Positions 1 to 10,689 of a DNA stretch of 64,000 nucleotides are shown here, in pieces. Numbering within the stretch: position 1 is the first letter of the stretch; every line of letters begins with the position of its first letter. Under the pieces are notes generated by a model, which saw nothing but the letters and a program-made list of their open reading frames with translations, had not been told where the DNA came from and did no database searches. The stretch spans positions 17,512,027 through 17,576,026 of the forward strand of contig OY759221.1 of NCBI GenBank assembly GCA_963662175.1. The letters run 5' to 3'. Source of the DNA: Aradus depressus. Taxonomy: Eukaryota > Arthropoda > Insecta > Hemiptera > Aradidae. A program made the translations under genes and the position numbers.

Positions 1-87
1 CAATATCTCCGCAAAAATGTTAAGTATCACAATTATTTAACTAGTTATTATATAATAAGTTAAGTCCTGCTATTGGTACCTCTATCT

Positions 88-328
88 TTTTTTTTTTTTT
101 TCACTGGAGGGGGAAATGCCAGTCACGCACATCCAGGGAAGATAGCCCTGGATAGTGTGGGGCTCGAGCCGTTTCTCCATACCCACTAAAACCCCCTCCT
201 TCTCCGATCCTGATTCCCTTCCGCGGAACTGACGGCCTGACATGCTCCGCCGTCTCCGTCTCACCAAGGCACGCGGGGCAGTCAGATGTTGTTGCTGCCC
301 CGATTTTGTCGAGGTACCCCCGGAACGG
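88..328 (-). mobile_element. R1-like LINE, 5'-truncated 3' end
   Basis: This is the 3' end of the LINE family also found at 6967-9427, inserted on the minus strand. Its poly(A) tail reads as a T run at 87-101. The 14-bp sequence TGGTACCTCTATCT lies on both sides (74-87 and 329-342), a target-site duplication that fixes both ends. Compared with the longer copies, the last part of the ORF is deleted: the zinc-finger coding stretch joins directly to the 3' UTR near 240. The copy is dead, and the exact duplication suggests it is not very old. Confidence 0.9.
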
Positions 329-342
329 TGGTACCTCTATCT

Positions 343-782
343 AATCCATGGCGTTAAATCAATAGGTCACAAGTTTTGACTTGTGAGATAGCTTAATGAG
401 GTAGGATGGACCTCTCAAACTTGCTCATATTTTTAGTTACAATAGGCCAACAATGAAGGATATGAGGCCTATTACAACCCTTTCCATAGGTCGTTATAGT
501 CTCAATTTTCCCGATTTATCATAGTAAAGCAACCATTATTACTGTCCTCTAGGATTGGCTGTATCCCAGAACTATGAGAATGGCTGACAATGCAGTGCTA
601 GATGTATGTGGGTTCCAAAGGTACCCGCATCCCAAGCCCACTATCTGGAACCCCCGGGATTACCAAAGGGTTGGCTGAGCCCACTTGGGTTCCTGTGGGT
701 GGCTACCCCACTAATACACCTTCAATTCACTTGATTTATTTGTCTAATCCCCTCCTTAACTTTTGATGGATGAGGTGTCCAT
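343..782. other. No gene recognised
   Basis: This is mixed sequence with a more GC-rich patch at 600-720. I see no open frame of note, no terminal repeats and no match to the other repeats in the window. Confidence 0.5.
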
Positions 783-1082
783 CCTTTAGTAAATAAAAGC
801 ATGTCAAAATACATTTCTGGGATCTATGTCGATATAGTGAAAAGCGCATAGGATAAATATATATTCATCGGTGAATCACAGGCAATTTACTTCCCCAGAA
901 AGAATTGTTCAATTAATTTTTCGTTACCCCTCCAAAATAAGTGGACCGTTTGCGCTAATTTTCAATAGTTGATTTACATAGGGGCTCCCAAAACCTCATA
1001 CTAAATTTTGTGTCGATAATTTCAATACATCGGCAGTTATTAGGGATTTCATTTGAACCGTCTCCCCTGAACGGCCACTTTC
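783..1082 (+). repeat. RepA dispersed repeat, left half of an interrupted copy
   Basis: RepA is my name for an old dispersed repeat found at about ten places here. Marks include ACTTCCCCAGAACGAATTAA, a stretch near GTGTCGATACATTCATTACA, a C-rich stretch, and a 3' end near TCGATTATATAACTTCCCCT. This copy is cut by the hAT element and resumes at 1978. Copies are strongly diverged and have no ORF. The class is unknown. Confidence 0.7.
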
Positions 1083-1977
1083 CAGTGTTGGCAAAAATTT
1101 AGTTTGATTGGCGATTAAAAACTAAAACAAACGTAATTAGTTTAACTGACGATTGACGATTCAATTAGTTTTAGTCGAATAAAAAATTGAAATAATGATT
1201 GAATCAATTTTAGTTTTCAATGTTGATTAATAATTTGATTGCAATACTAATGTCGAGGAAATTGTAAAGTAAACTAATTATTAAATTAGACAAATGGTTT
1301 ATAATTTTATTAGTCATTCATACTTGGTATGCAAATAACAATATTTTCATATTTTTTATTTATTTATTCTTTTAGTACAGCACATATAATCAAACCGTCA
1401 ATGTTTTCGATTCATTATATTTAAATTGCTTTTCATGACGATTCTTTTCTCAAACATCTCATCAGATAGTTTGTGTGATTTCGGTGAGTTGGTCATAGTA
1501 GCATAGGAAAACATTCTTTCAAATGGTCCCGATGACGGCATAGGCTCTGTAGCTAACAATGCTTTGTACCAATACAGTAGACCCTTTCCAGGTAGTGACA
1601 CAAACAGCGATAGAACGTGCTAATAAACAGAAAAGTACCTAATTACCTATAAGATAAGGCTTATTTTGAATTGAAAGAACTTGAGTAATTTTTAAGAATT
1701 AAAAATTTTATTGCGTTGTGTCAGTAGTTACTAGAAGGTACAAGGTCGGTTCATTTTCTGGATAATATTTTATTGCCTCGTTTTCAAATACGAAAAATAT
1801 CTTCTTAGTTAAAAAATTAATCCAAACTAAAACTAATAACTAATGATTACTCGATTTTAGTAGTGACTAAAACTAAATTATCAATCGTGATTGATTTAGT
1901 CATAACTAAAATAATCACTAACTTTTTAGTTTGATTCGTCAATCTATTGAAAATATTAATGACTAAGCCCAACTCTG
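1083..1977 (-). mobile_element. hAT DNA transposon, internally deleted
   Basis: The 895-bp element is flanked by a perfect 8-bp duplication, CCACTTTC (1075-1082 and 1978-1985), the hAT target-site size. Its ends are imperfect inverted repeats, CAGTGTTGG on the left and CAGAGTTGG read from the right. Short AACTAA/TTAGTT motifs recur just inside both ends and could be transposase-binding sites. It carries a remnant of the transposase C-terminus on the minus strand and inserted into RepA. It is non-autonomous. Confidence 0.88.
1398..1601 (-). pseudogene. hAT transposase C-terminal dimerisation region, remnant
   Basis: The roughly 67-residue frame contains PSSGPFERMFSYA followed by LSDEMFEKRIVMKSN. 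This fits the C-terminal hAT dimerisation region, in which a Pro-Ser-Ser block, E-R-(V/M)-F-S and a later L-S-x-E/D motif are conserved. The catalytic core is missing and no start codon belongs to it. It is the only coding trace inside a hAT element defined by its 8-bp duplication. Confidence 0.8.
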
Positions 1978-2300
1978 CCACTTTCCTTCGGCCGATATCG
2001 CTGAAATTTGATACGTTATGTCATCTTTCGGTTTTGACTTCAAATATAAAATTTTGTATCGATACATTCATTCTATCGGTAATTATTAGAGTTTTCGAGT
2101 TAAGCCTCCCCCCTAATCCCCCTTCCGTGTGGCCGATTTGGGTGAAAAACTATAGATGTCCTAACTAAAATAACAGAATACGAAATATAGAATATAGATG
2201 TACCTAGTGGCACCGATTTCTTATATGTTTTGAATAACATATTAATATACCTACGTTGAAAACTCCGCGTCAAAATTTTCATGGATTATATATACTATAC
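1978..2300 (+). repeat. RepA dispersed repeat, right half
   Basis: This continues RepA after the hAT insertion. It starts with the second CCACTTTC copy and runs through the 'cggccgat...cgctgaaa' stretch and the C-rich stretch to a degenerate end near 2290. Removing the hAT element and one 8-bp copy makes RepA continuous. Confidence 0.65.
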
Positions 2301-3091
2301 TTCGTACATTTGGAGAAGTAAACCCAAGAGTTCTGGAGCCAAGAGGATGACCTGGAGCTGGAACACCCTTTAGATTATGTAATTTTATTTATTTTTATTT
2401 TTTGTTTTAGGAGATTGATGGAATCTCAATTATCCAGAACGACTCCTTTTTCTTGGTTCTTGTGTATCACATTGCCTAGAAATCTCTATGGGATTTCTGC
2501 GTTTGTGAGTTCACATTCTCAATCACTGCAACTTTTTCTCCACTTCGGTTCACTTTTACTGTAAAAATCATACACATCTTGTAATGGTGATCTCTATCGT
2601 AGTATTATGCAGGGTGACTAATAGAGTTGGTACACATATACGAGGCGTGTATCCGCCGGGCGGTTGTCGGTGATTCGCTCTTTTGTCTGACTGGGTCTCC
2701 AGGGAATCTCCTCAACCCTCGTCTTCCTGACCCACTGTCGCCCTGGGAGGATATCCGAGCCAATGACAATAAATCAGCATGTCCTCGATTGACTGTAAAG
2801 ACATGACTGGGAGACTTGCACGCTCGCAGTGTGTCACCGCATCCAATTGAAATCGATATCCGCTGAAAAACTATAGCGAATCTTCTAATGATCTTCCATT
2901 GTGATGGAGAGTTTACACTTAATTCGTTGAGAGAACAACCAGAATGAGTCGTCAGTGCTCATACTGACGTTGCCATATTAGTGTTACATATTTTGCTTCT
3001 CCAGGTATACGAAGTATAGGGGAAGTTATGTAATCGGTCCAGAAATTTCATTTAGAATTTTCACCAGAATTTTATTTCTATCGACCTCATT
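2301..3091. other. No gene recognised
   Basis: The stretch contains a GC-rich patch (2640-2830) of unknown origin and a trace of the RepA 3' end near 3005-3060. No ORF or terminal repeat is visible. Confidence 0.45.
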
Positions 3092-3104
3092 CCAAAATAA
3101 AAAT

Positions 3105-4287
3105 TTTTTTTTTTTTTTTTTTGGCTTTTATTCATAAAGATGCAACTGTTGCTAGGGGGCAACAACCAGCATCTATGTTGGTAGGTATGGAGACGTTGGC
3201 GTGAATGGCATGTGAGAGGAAGGCCACCCAGTGGTAGGTCCTCGGGACGAAAATTTATATTAATTATAAGGACAAGGGAAAAAAAAAAAAAAAATAAATA
3301 AAATAATAATAATAATAATAATAATAATTTAAAAAAAATAAATAAATAAATAAAAAGGAATTGAAAGACAACTTTGATGGAATGGGTGAGAGAGATGATA
3401 AAAGTGAAGGAAAATAATGTAAAAGAATAAAAAAAAATAAAAATATTAAGAACGAATAGGAATTAAGGTGGCAGTAAGTCGCGGTTCCACCTCCTCTTCA
3501 ACCTTCGTGGGGGGTTTTGTGGTAAGTGTTGTGAAGATAAAGTACGTATTTCTGGATTTGTATGTGTGTAAAGTTTTCTAAAAAAACGTATGTAAATAGT
3601 TTGTATTGTGTCGGGTACTGTGTGTATCATAAGATCGTTATGAAGTGTTCTGTTGTTTATGTATGGGGGGCATTGTGTTATCAGTCTGAGGGTTTTTGAC
3701 TGAAATGCCTGAATTCGTTTGATGTTGGATGTTTTTGCTGAACCGTATATCTGTGATCCGTATGTCCATAATGGTCTAAGTAAGTAAGTATAACAGTTCC
3801 GTTTCTGTGTCATGTCTAATTTTGATCGTCTATTTAGAAGTCCGTAGAGTATTTTGAGTCGACGGTTCAGCGTGTTTCGTGTGAGACGTGTGTGAGGATT
3901 CCATGTCAGTCTTCGATCCAATGTCAGTCCTAGGTATCGTACAGTATTAGTTTGAGGGGCTTGTCGTAGATGAAAACGGGGGGGCATGTTTCTCGTCGAA
4001 GTGTAAATGTGATGTGCTGTGATTTTTCTGTATTTAGTTTGATTTTCCATGTGTTGCACCAGTTTTCAATTTGTGTGAGATGGTGTTGTAGTGTAAATGA
4101 GGCGTGTATGTGAAGGTCAGCAGCAGCTAAGATGGCGGTGTCATCGGCGTATGTAGCTGTCATTGTGTGGATGGAGGTGGGCATGTCAGATGTGTATATT
4201 GTATATAATAAAGGAGCTAAGACAGAACCCTGCGGTACACCCGCCAATATGGGTCTTACTGAGGAGATAGCAGAGCCCTGAATGAGC
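3105..4287 (-). mobile_element. Jockey-like LINE, 5'-truncated, with target-site duplication
   Basis: This is a non-LTR retrotransposon copy on the minus strand. Its poly(A) tail is the T run at 3104-3122 and the 5' truncation is at 4287. A 13-bp duplication, CCAAAATAAAAAT, flanks it (3092-3104 and 4288-4300). It holds the end of the reverse transcriptase and the C-terminal part of ORF2, then a 3' UTR with AT microsatellites (3285-3350). A shorter relative is at 11947-12405. The insertion site looks like RepA. Confidence 0.88.
3463..4280 (-). pseudogene. Jockey-like ORF2 reverse transcriptase, partial and frameshifted
   Basis: Reading on the minus strand, the first frame shows AGVPQGSVLAPLLY and then the catalytic YADDT motif. 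A second frame, overlapping around 3930-4059, carries the thumb region (RYLGLTLDRRLTW) and the ORF2 C-terminus, ending at 3463. A frameshift therefore separates palm and thumb. The endonuclease and the start of the RT are absent through 5' truncation. The order and motifs fit the Jockey clade; the clade call rests on memory of family motifs only. Confidence 0.85.
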
Positions 4288-4390
4288 CCAAAATAAAAAT
4301 AAAAAAACATTTCATTTCTGTGTGTGCATGTGCTCCTATGACATGATAACTCCTGATACAATGAATATATCGACACAAAGTTTTTTTTTA

Positions 4391-4440
4391 CCTCCCAGAT
4401 TAAAGACCTAAGGGTCTCAGCCGGGTTTGGAACCCGCGAT
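4391..4440 (-). mobile_element. SINE fragment (tRNA-like B-box part)
   Basis: About 50 bases match, on the minus strand, the SINE segment from the B-box to the palindromic ACCTCCCAGAT stretch. It lies 22 bp from the next SINE, which runs the other way. Confidence 0.65.
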
Positions 4441-4462
4441 CTTATTATATAGTATACATAGA

Positions 4463-4642
4463 GGGCGCCGGTAGCTCAGTGGTATGCGTGCTTGTCTTCT
4501 GAGCTCAAGGTCGTGGGCTCGAAACCCGACCGAGGCCCTTGGTTTATTTTATCAAGGAGGTAAAATAAACTTAAGCACGCCGTCCTTCGGATGGGACGTT
4601 AAGCGATGGTCTCGGGCCTGTATGATGTCAGGTACTCGTTGA
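4463..4642 (+). mobile_element. SINE, 5' two-thirds, fused to minisatellite
   Basis: The tRNA-like head begins GGGCGCCGGTAGCTCAGTGG, containing a pol III A-box, and a B-box follows at GGCTCGAAACC. The conserved core CGTCCTTCGGATGGGACGTT is present. The usual 3' part is missing: the SINE breaks off after GGTACTCGTT and continues as an A/T linker (4643-4670) into the minisatellite. Confidence 0.85.
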
Positions 4643-4670
4643 AGAAATAGATAAATAAAATATTCCTCAG

Positions 4671-6519
4671 TCTCCCCCGTATTCTCTAATGGCGCCCCGC
4701 TGACTGCTACCAGTTATCTCTCCCCCGTATTCTCTAATGGCGCCCCGCTGACTGCTACCAGTTATCTCTCCCCCGTATTCTCTAATGGCGCCCCGCTGAC
4801 TGCTACCAGTTATCTCTCCCCCGTATTCTCTAATGGCGCCCCGCTGACTGCTACCAGTTATCTCTCCCCCGTATTCTCTAATGGCGCCCCGCTGACTGCT
4901 ACCAGTAATCTCTCCCCCGTATTCTCTAATGGCGCCCCGCTGACTGCTACCAGTTATCTCTCCCCCGTATTCTCTAATGGCGCCCCGCTGACTGCTACCA
5001 GTTATCTCTCCCCCGGTATTCTCTAATGGCGCCCCGCTGACTGCTACCAGTTATCTCTCCCCCGGTATTCTCTAATGGCGCCCCGCTGACTGCTACCAGT
5101 TATCTCTCCCCCGGTATTCTCTAATGGCGCCCCGCTGACTGCTACCAGTTATCTCTCCCCCGGTATTCTCTAATGGCGCCCCGCTGACTGCTACCAGTTA
5201 TCTCTCCCCCGTATTCTCTAATGGCGCCCCGCTGACTGCTACCAGTTATCTCTCCCCCGTATTCTCTAATGGCGCCCCGCTGACTGCTACCAGTTATCTC
5301 TCCCCCGTATTCTCTAATGGCGCCCCGCTGACTGCTACCAGTTATCTCTCCCCCGTATTCTCTAATGGCGCCCCGCTGACTGCTACCAGTTATCTCTCCC
5401 CCGTATTCTCTAATGGCGTCCCGCTGACTGCTACCAGTTATCTCTCCCCCGGTATTCTCTAATGGCGCCCCGCTGACTGCTACCAGTTATCTCTCCCCCG
5501 TATTCTCTAATGGCGCCCCGCTGACTGCTACCAGTTATCTCTCCCCCGTATTCTCTAATGGCGCCCCGCTGACTGCTACCAGTTATCTCTCCCCCGGTAT
5601 TCTCTAATGGCGCCCCGCTGACTGCTACCAGTTATCTCTCCCCCGTATTCTCTAATGGCGCCCCGCTGACTGCTACCAGTTATCTCTCCCCCGTATTCTC
5701 TAATGGCGCCCCGCTGACTGCTACCAGTTATCTCTCCCCCGTATTCTCTAATGGCGCCCCGCTGACTGCTACCAGTTATCTCTCCCCCGTATTCTCTAAT
5801 GGCGCCCCGCTGACTGCTACCAGTTATCTCTCCCCCGTATTCTCTAATGGCGCCCCGCTGACTGCTACCAGTTATCTCTCCCCCGTATTCTCTAATGGCG
5901 CCCCGCTGACTGCTACCAGTTATCTCTCCCCCGGTATTCTCTAATGGCGCCCCGCTGACTGCTACCAGTTATCTCTCCCCCGTATTCTCTAATGGCGCCC
6001 CGCTGACTGCTACCAGTTATCTCTCCCCCGTATTCTCTAATGGCGCCCCGCTGACTGCTACCAGTTATCTCTCCCCCGTATTCTCTAATGGCGCCCCGCT
6101 GACTGCTACCAGTTATCTCTCCCCCGTATTCTCTAATGGCGCCCCGCTGACTGCTACCAGTTATCTCTCCCCCGTATTCTCTAATGGCGCCCCGCTGACT
6201 GCTACCAGTTATCTCTCCCCCGTATTCTCTAATGGCGCCCCGCTGACTGCTACCAGTTATCTCTCCCCCGTATTCTCTAATGGCGCCCCGCTGACTGCTA
6301 CCAGTTATCTCCCCCCGTATTCTCTAATGGCGCCCCGCTGACTGCTACCAGTTATCTCTCCCCCGTATTCTCTAATGGCGCCCCGCTGACTGCTACCAGT
6401 TATCTCTCCCCCGTATTCTCTAATGGCGCCCCGCTGACTGCTACCAGTTATCTCTCCCCCGTATTCTCTAATGGCGCCCCGCTGACTGCTACCAGTTATC
6501 TCTCCCCCGTATTCTCTAA
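4671..6519. repeat. 48-bp minisatellite, about 38 copies
   Basis: A near-perfect head-to-tail array with a 48-bp unit (49 bp where CCCCCGGTATTC replaces CCCCCGTATTC). Within a unit, 28 bases (ATGGCGCCCCGCTGACTGCT to ...CAGTTA) match the ORF end of the R1-like LINE at 9068-9094. The other 20 bases (TCTCTCCCCCGTATTCTCTA) are the linker joining SINE to LINE. Very few point changes occur (near 4905, 5419 and 6310), so expansion or homogenisation is recent. Confidence 0.95.
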
Positions 6520-6966
6520 TTCGTCAACCTCAATTATCTAATCATTTAAATTATTTTCTTATCCCATTTTTTCTTTTCTTTTTTTTTTTTGTTATTCTCC
6601 ATTTTATTATATATTTTTTATTCAGATTTCCTAAATTATTCGATCATAACCAATATTATTCCTTTTTTGTTCAATTTACACATTTATATAAAATATATCA
6701 TGCATTTATTTATTTTTTATTGTAACTTATTTTATTTTGACTATTTTTATTTTTCTTCTCTCTCCTCACACTTCTCTATCTAGCTCCTTCTGTCTAAAAT
6801 TAATTTTATTTCAAACCTTGTCTGGGCATCCTCCCTTCTCTTTTATTATCAACCATCATAGTATTATGCTCGGTCGATTTTTATTATCTATTTTCTTTCT
6901 TTTCTTATTTTTATAGATTTTTTTATTTTTACATATTCTCTTGTATTTATATAGATATTTTTATTT
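6520..6966. other. T-rich spacer, no gene
   Basis: AT-rich, pyrimidine-biased DNA between the minisatellite and the first LINE copy. Only low-complexity open frames are visible. Its end (GATATTTTTATTT) resembles the bases before the second LINE copy at 8079. Confidence 0.5.
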
Positions 6967-7433
6967 GTGCTGGGCTGCCCCCCATTGACCTCTTGGCACG
7001 GGAACATACGCGACACTTCAAAAGGAAACAAAACCCGGTTCAGGTGGAAGAGGTGGTGCAGCGCTTCGACCACAGGGGAAACCGGGTCTTCTATCAGGAC
7101 GCGGGGGCCAGCCCTGGTCCAGCAGAGCCAGAGAGGGCCAGGACAATTAGGGAGTGGCAGGAAGAATGGGACAAGTCCACAAAGGGACGGTAGACCCATC
7201 GGCTCATCCCTCGAGTCGAGCTTTGGCTCACCAGAAAGCATGGGGAGGTGAATTACCACCTCACCCAGGTACTCACGGGACACGGTGGGTTCCGGGGGTA
7301 CCTCCACAAAATCGGGGCAGCAACAACACCAGACTGCCCCGCGTGCCTTGGTGAGACGGAGTCGGCGGAGCATGTCCTCCTCAAATGCCCCAGATTTGAG
7401 GAGGGAAGGAAAAATCTGGAGTGCAGCATGGGG

Positions 7434-7619
7434 GTGTTAATTTTATGTTTTTTTCATGTTAATCTTTTGTTTATCTATATTTATAATTGTTTCCCCCCCC
7501 CCCCCCCCCCCCCCCTAAATATTTCCCTGGCCATCCACAAGAGGGATGCAGTACTCTTCACCGGGAGGAAGGCCAGAACCAACATGTCACTGACCTTCCA
7601 GGGTTATACTATCGAGACC
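7434..7619 (+). repeat. Duplicated AT plus poly-C block
   Basis: About 186 bp match 8114-8299 almost exactly: AT-rich DNA, a pure C run (23 bases here at 7493-7515, 24 at 8171-8194), then LINE coding sequence. It sits inside copy 1 downstream of sequence it should precede. Confidence 0.85.
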
Positions 7620-7710
7620 CATAAGCGATGGTCTCGGGCCAGTATGATGTCAGGTACTCGTTAAAGAAATAGATAAATAAAATATTCCTCAGTCTCCCCC
7701 GTATTCACTA
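7620..7710 (+). other. SINE-LINE junction, single-copy form of the minisatellite unit
   Basis: This block carries SINE core sequence (TAAGCGATGGTCTCGGG to GGTACTCGTT), the A/T linker and CAGTCTCCCCCGTATTCACTA, then enters LINE sequence at 7711. It matches 4600-4718, but here the linker occurs once and the LINE continues past CAGTTA into CGTGGACGCT. It therefore looks like the unexpanded form of the array at 4671-6519. Confidence 0.85.
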
Positions 7711-8205
7711 ATGGCGCCCCGCTGACTGCTACCAGTTACGTGGACGCTATGCTGCGCTCCCAGGAGTCGTGGGATGAAGGCTGCGATTTTGCAGCGCTCA
7801 TCATGGGCGGGTTGGCCCTTCAGGAGAGGGCTGACAAGGAAGAGTAGCGGTAATAAAACAGAAGAAGGGGCGTTACCAGCCACCCTTCCTCCCTTCCGCG
7901 AAGTAATGACAGACCGTCAGTTCCGCGGAAGGGAATCAGGATCGGCAAGGAGGGGGTTTTAGTGGGTATGGTGATGGTGAACCGTCTCGAGTCCCACACT
8001 ATCCAGGGCTACCTTCCCTGGATGTGCGTCACAGCATTTCCCCCTCCAATGCAAAAAAAAAAAAAAAAAAAAAAAAAGATATTTTTATTTATTTATTTTC
8101 ATCATAATGAAGCTGTTAATTTTATGTTTTTTTCATGTTAATCTTTTGTATATCTATATTTATAATTGTTCCCCCCCCCCCCCCCCCCCCCCCCTAAATA
8201 TTTCC

Positions 8206-9204
8206 CTGGCCATCCACAAGACGGATGCAGTACTCTTCACCGGGAGGAAGGCCAGAACCAACATGTCACTGACCTTCCAGGGTTATACTATCGAGACCCA
8301 ACCGGCAATCAGGTACCTGGGAGTAATGCTGGATCAGAGGCTCACTTTTAGGGACGTGGGGGCGAAGGCCGCCAGGACATCGGCGGCGATTTCGAGAATT
8401 CTGCCCAACGTCGGTGGCCCTAGGCAGAGCAGGAGAAGACTGCTGGCAGGAGTCAGCACATCCATTCTTCTGCACGGGGCCCCGACATGGGCAGATGCAA
8501 CGAGGATTCCCTCATACCTGAGGCTCATCGCCCCCGCTCACAGGCGAAGCGCACTGAGAGTCGCATGCGCCTACCGAACAGTTTCTGGCGACGCTGCCTA
8601 TGTAATTGCTGGGCTGCCCCCCATTGACCTCTTGGCACGGGAACGTACGCGACACTTCAAAAGGAAACAAGACCCGGTTCAGGTGGAAGAGGTGGTGCAG
8701 CGCTTCGACCACAGGGGAAACCGGGTCTTCTATCAGGACGCGGGGGCCAGCCCTGGTCCAGCAGAGCCAGAGAGGGCCAGGACAATTAGGGAGTGGCAGG
8801 AAGAATGGGACAAGTCCACAAAGGGACGGTGGACCCATCGGCTCATCCCTCGAGTCGAGCCTTGGCTCACCAGAAAGCATGGGGAGGTGAATTACCACCT
8901 CACTCAGGTACTCACGGGACACGGTGGGTTCCAGGGGTACCTCCACAAAATCGGGGCAGCAACAACACCAGACTGCCCCGCGTGCCTTGGTGAGACGGAG
9001 TCGGCGGAGCATGTCCTCCTCAAAAGCCCCAGATTTGAGGAGGGAAGGAAAAATCTGGAGTGCAGCATGGGCGCCCCGCTGACTGCTACCAGTTACGTGG
9101 ACGCTATGCTGCGCTCCCAGGAGTCGTGGGATGAAGGTTGCGATTTTGCAGCGCTCATCATGGGCGGGTTGGCCCTTCAGGAGAGGGCTGACAAGGAACA
9201 GTAG
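8206..9204 (+). pseudogene. R1-like ORF2 C-terminal region
   Basis: An open frame of over 300 residues that is only the end of a LINE ORF2. It shows AIRYLGVMLDQRLTF, ISRILPNVGGPRQSRRRLL and ILLHGAPTWADA, typical of R1-clade elements after the reverse transcriptase palm. The C-terminal zinc finger has CPACLGETESAEHVLL, but the final cysteine is serine here (LLKSPRF) where copy 1 has LLKCPRF. The catalytic palm and endonuclease are missing. The upstream in-frame residues come from AT and poly-C flank and are not LINE protein. Confidence 0.85.
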
Positions 9205-9427
9205 CGGTAATAAAACAGAAGAAGGGGCGTTACCAGCCACCCTTCCTCCCTTCCGCGAAGTAATGACAGACCGTCAGTTCCGCGGAAGGGAATCAGGATC
9301 GGCAAGGAGGGGGTTTTAGTGGGTATGGTGATGGTGAACCGTCTCGAGTCCCACACTATCCAGGGCTACCTTCCCTGGATGTGCGTCACAGCATTTCCCC
9401 CTCCAATGCAAAAAAAAAAAAAAAAAA
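8206..9427 (+). mobile_element. R1-like LINE copy 2, 5'-truncated
   Basis: The LINE sequence begins just after a 24-base C run, close to CTGGCCATCCACAAG. It includes the region after the RT palm, the C-terminal zinc finger, a stop at 9202-9204, a roughly 205-bp 3' UTR and a poly(A) run at 9410-9427. No clean target-site duplication is visible, partly because the left flank is duplicated at 7434. Confidence 0.85.
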
Positions 9428-9504
9428 TTGTCTAGTTTTTCTCCAATGTAGTAATTTACTCATCTATTTATCTATTTCTTTGTATTTATATATTTCACCT
9501 CAGT

Positions 9505-9655
9505 CCTAGGTGAATACACATTTAGGGTAGGCAAAATTTAAGACTCCCACAGTAGAGACGGGCTCATGTCCACCAGAGTTACGAAAGAGCGCTCTGGTAG
9601 TAGGCGATATGACCTCGTAGTTAAAGCCCGGGCATGATTCATAAATAACTAACTA
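9505..9655 (+). mobile_element. SINE 3' fragment
   Basis: Matches the SINE from CCTAGGTGAATA to the end, including GTCCACCAGAG and GGCGATATGACCTCGTAGTT. Its tail reads ATAACTAACTA, the AACTA variant, not AACCT. The tRNA-like head is absent. Confidence 0.85.
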
Positions 9656-10214
9656 TATACAGTATACATCATTAGGATTTTGTGCGCTATGTTCCAGAAT
9701 ACCCAAGCTATGTGAACAATACTATCTTTTATAACTTATGACAGCATTAAGTAAATTTAAGAATTCAAAGAGGCTTTCAAAAAAGCCCTGACAAAAAACT
9801 TATATAAATGAAATTGAACGTTTGTTGTTCTAGTATCGATTCTATACTTCACTAGAGCTTATTTACTCATTCCGCGCCGTGATTATAAGGCGGGAAGGTA
9901 CATCTAAATATAACTTTCCCAGCTATAAGAAATATAGAAGAAATTACGTATTCGCTCAAAAATTCGATGCGGAGTTTTGAACGGAATTTAATGTTTCTTG
10001 ACCACCAGATACCAGAAAAATACATTTCTTTACGTGTGTATGTCGAATCGTCGGGGAAAAGAGGGCATAACAAGTTTTTTATCATGAAAGCAAAAAATAT
10101 AATAATTTTCTGTTGCTGTGGTCGGCTAGGAGCGACCACCGCCGACCATCTGCGACGATCAGGGGTCACTCCCAGTCCCTTAATTTCTTTTGTGCGCCGA
10201 GAGAGCTTGGATAA
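9656..10214. other. No gene; RepA 3' end at about 9895-10030
   Basis: Mostly AT-rich. The part around 9895-10030 reads on the minus strand as the RepA end (ATTCGATGCGGAGTTTTGAA). The 10110-10214 segment is GC-rich and may belong to the LINE relic that follows. Confidence 0.5.
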
Positions 10215-10590
10215 AAAGGGGGCGCTCCCCGCGCAGGTTCATAGTGCTCTCTTCTTTCTCAGCCAGGAGGCGACAAATCGGCTGAACACTGGGTAGCCGG
10301 TTTCCGTCACCAGCTGACATAGGTGGATCTTGTCCCGCGTATTAACGCGGACATTCGAGGACCATGCTCTGCAGTCTCGACTCCGCCGTACGAACTGTTC
10401 GGGTTGTTCTTCCTCTTAAAGAAGAATAGCTTGGTGTTGAAGTCTCCGTGACCTGATAGTATCTGGGAGATCCAGTGGTCAGGCTACACACATGTAGAGT
10501 CCAGACGTACCCGGATTTCCGGGAAATATGCATAGGTCGTTCAGACATCCGATGATCGTGACCACCGATGTTGCCATTACTCTGTGTGTG
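10215..10590 (-). pseudogene. LINE endonuclease-domain fragment
   Basis: On the minus strand one frame gives LSGHGDFNTKLFF, containing the G-D-F-N motif of the apurinic-type endonuclease at the start of many non-LTR ORF2 proteins. A nearby frame gives TRDKIHLCQLVTETGYPVFS, like the region between that motif and the next catalytic histidine. Stops and frame changes show decay. It is not clearly from either LINE family above. Confidence 0.6.
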
Positions 10591-10689
10591 TGTGTGAGCA
10601 CGATAACTCCCGATAGTATGAATGTATCAACAGGTTATTTTTTATGTAAATCCACTACCCTCTAACGACACCTACTCAAAATCATTTCC

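Larger units (their letters stand above)
6967..8077 (+). mobile_element. R1-like LINE copy 1, rearranged
   Basis: This is a mosaic of four blocks. 6967-7431 is the ORF2 C-terminal region of an R1-like LINE. 7434-7619 repeats the poly-C and 5' part of copy 2. 7620-7710 is SINE plus linker. 7711-8077 resumes the LINE ORF end, 3' UTR and a poly(A) run (8053-8077). Relative to copy 2, a few coding bases are missing and three foreign joins are present. Template switching during reverse transcription or later duplication could explain this. Confidence 0.85.

Noticed and set aside
4463..4535. tRNA gene (A- and B-box present)
   Set aside because: Although the head is tRNA-like, the anticodon arm and acceptor stem do not fold as a normal tRNA, and the same sequence heads many dispersed SINE copies.
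4671..6519. CRISPR-like array
   Set aside because: The units abut without unique spacers and the context is an animal genome; it is a minisatellite.
8512..9240. 242-codon minus-strand frame over the R1-like LINE
   Set aside because: It is the antisense shadow of the LINE ORF2 on the plus strand, which has the recognisable motifs.
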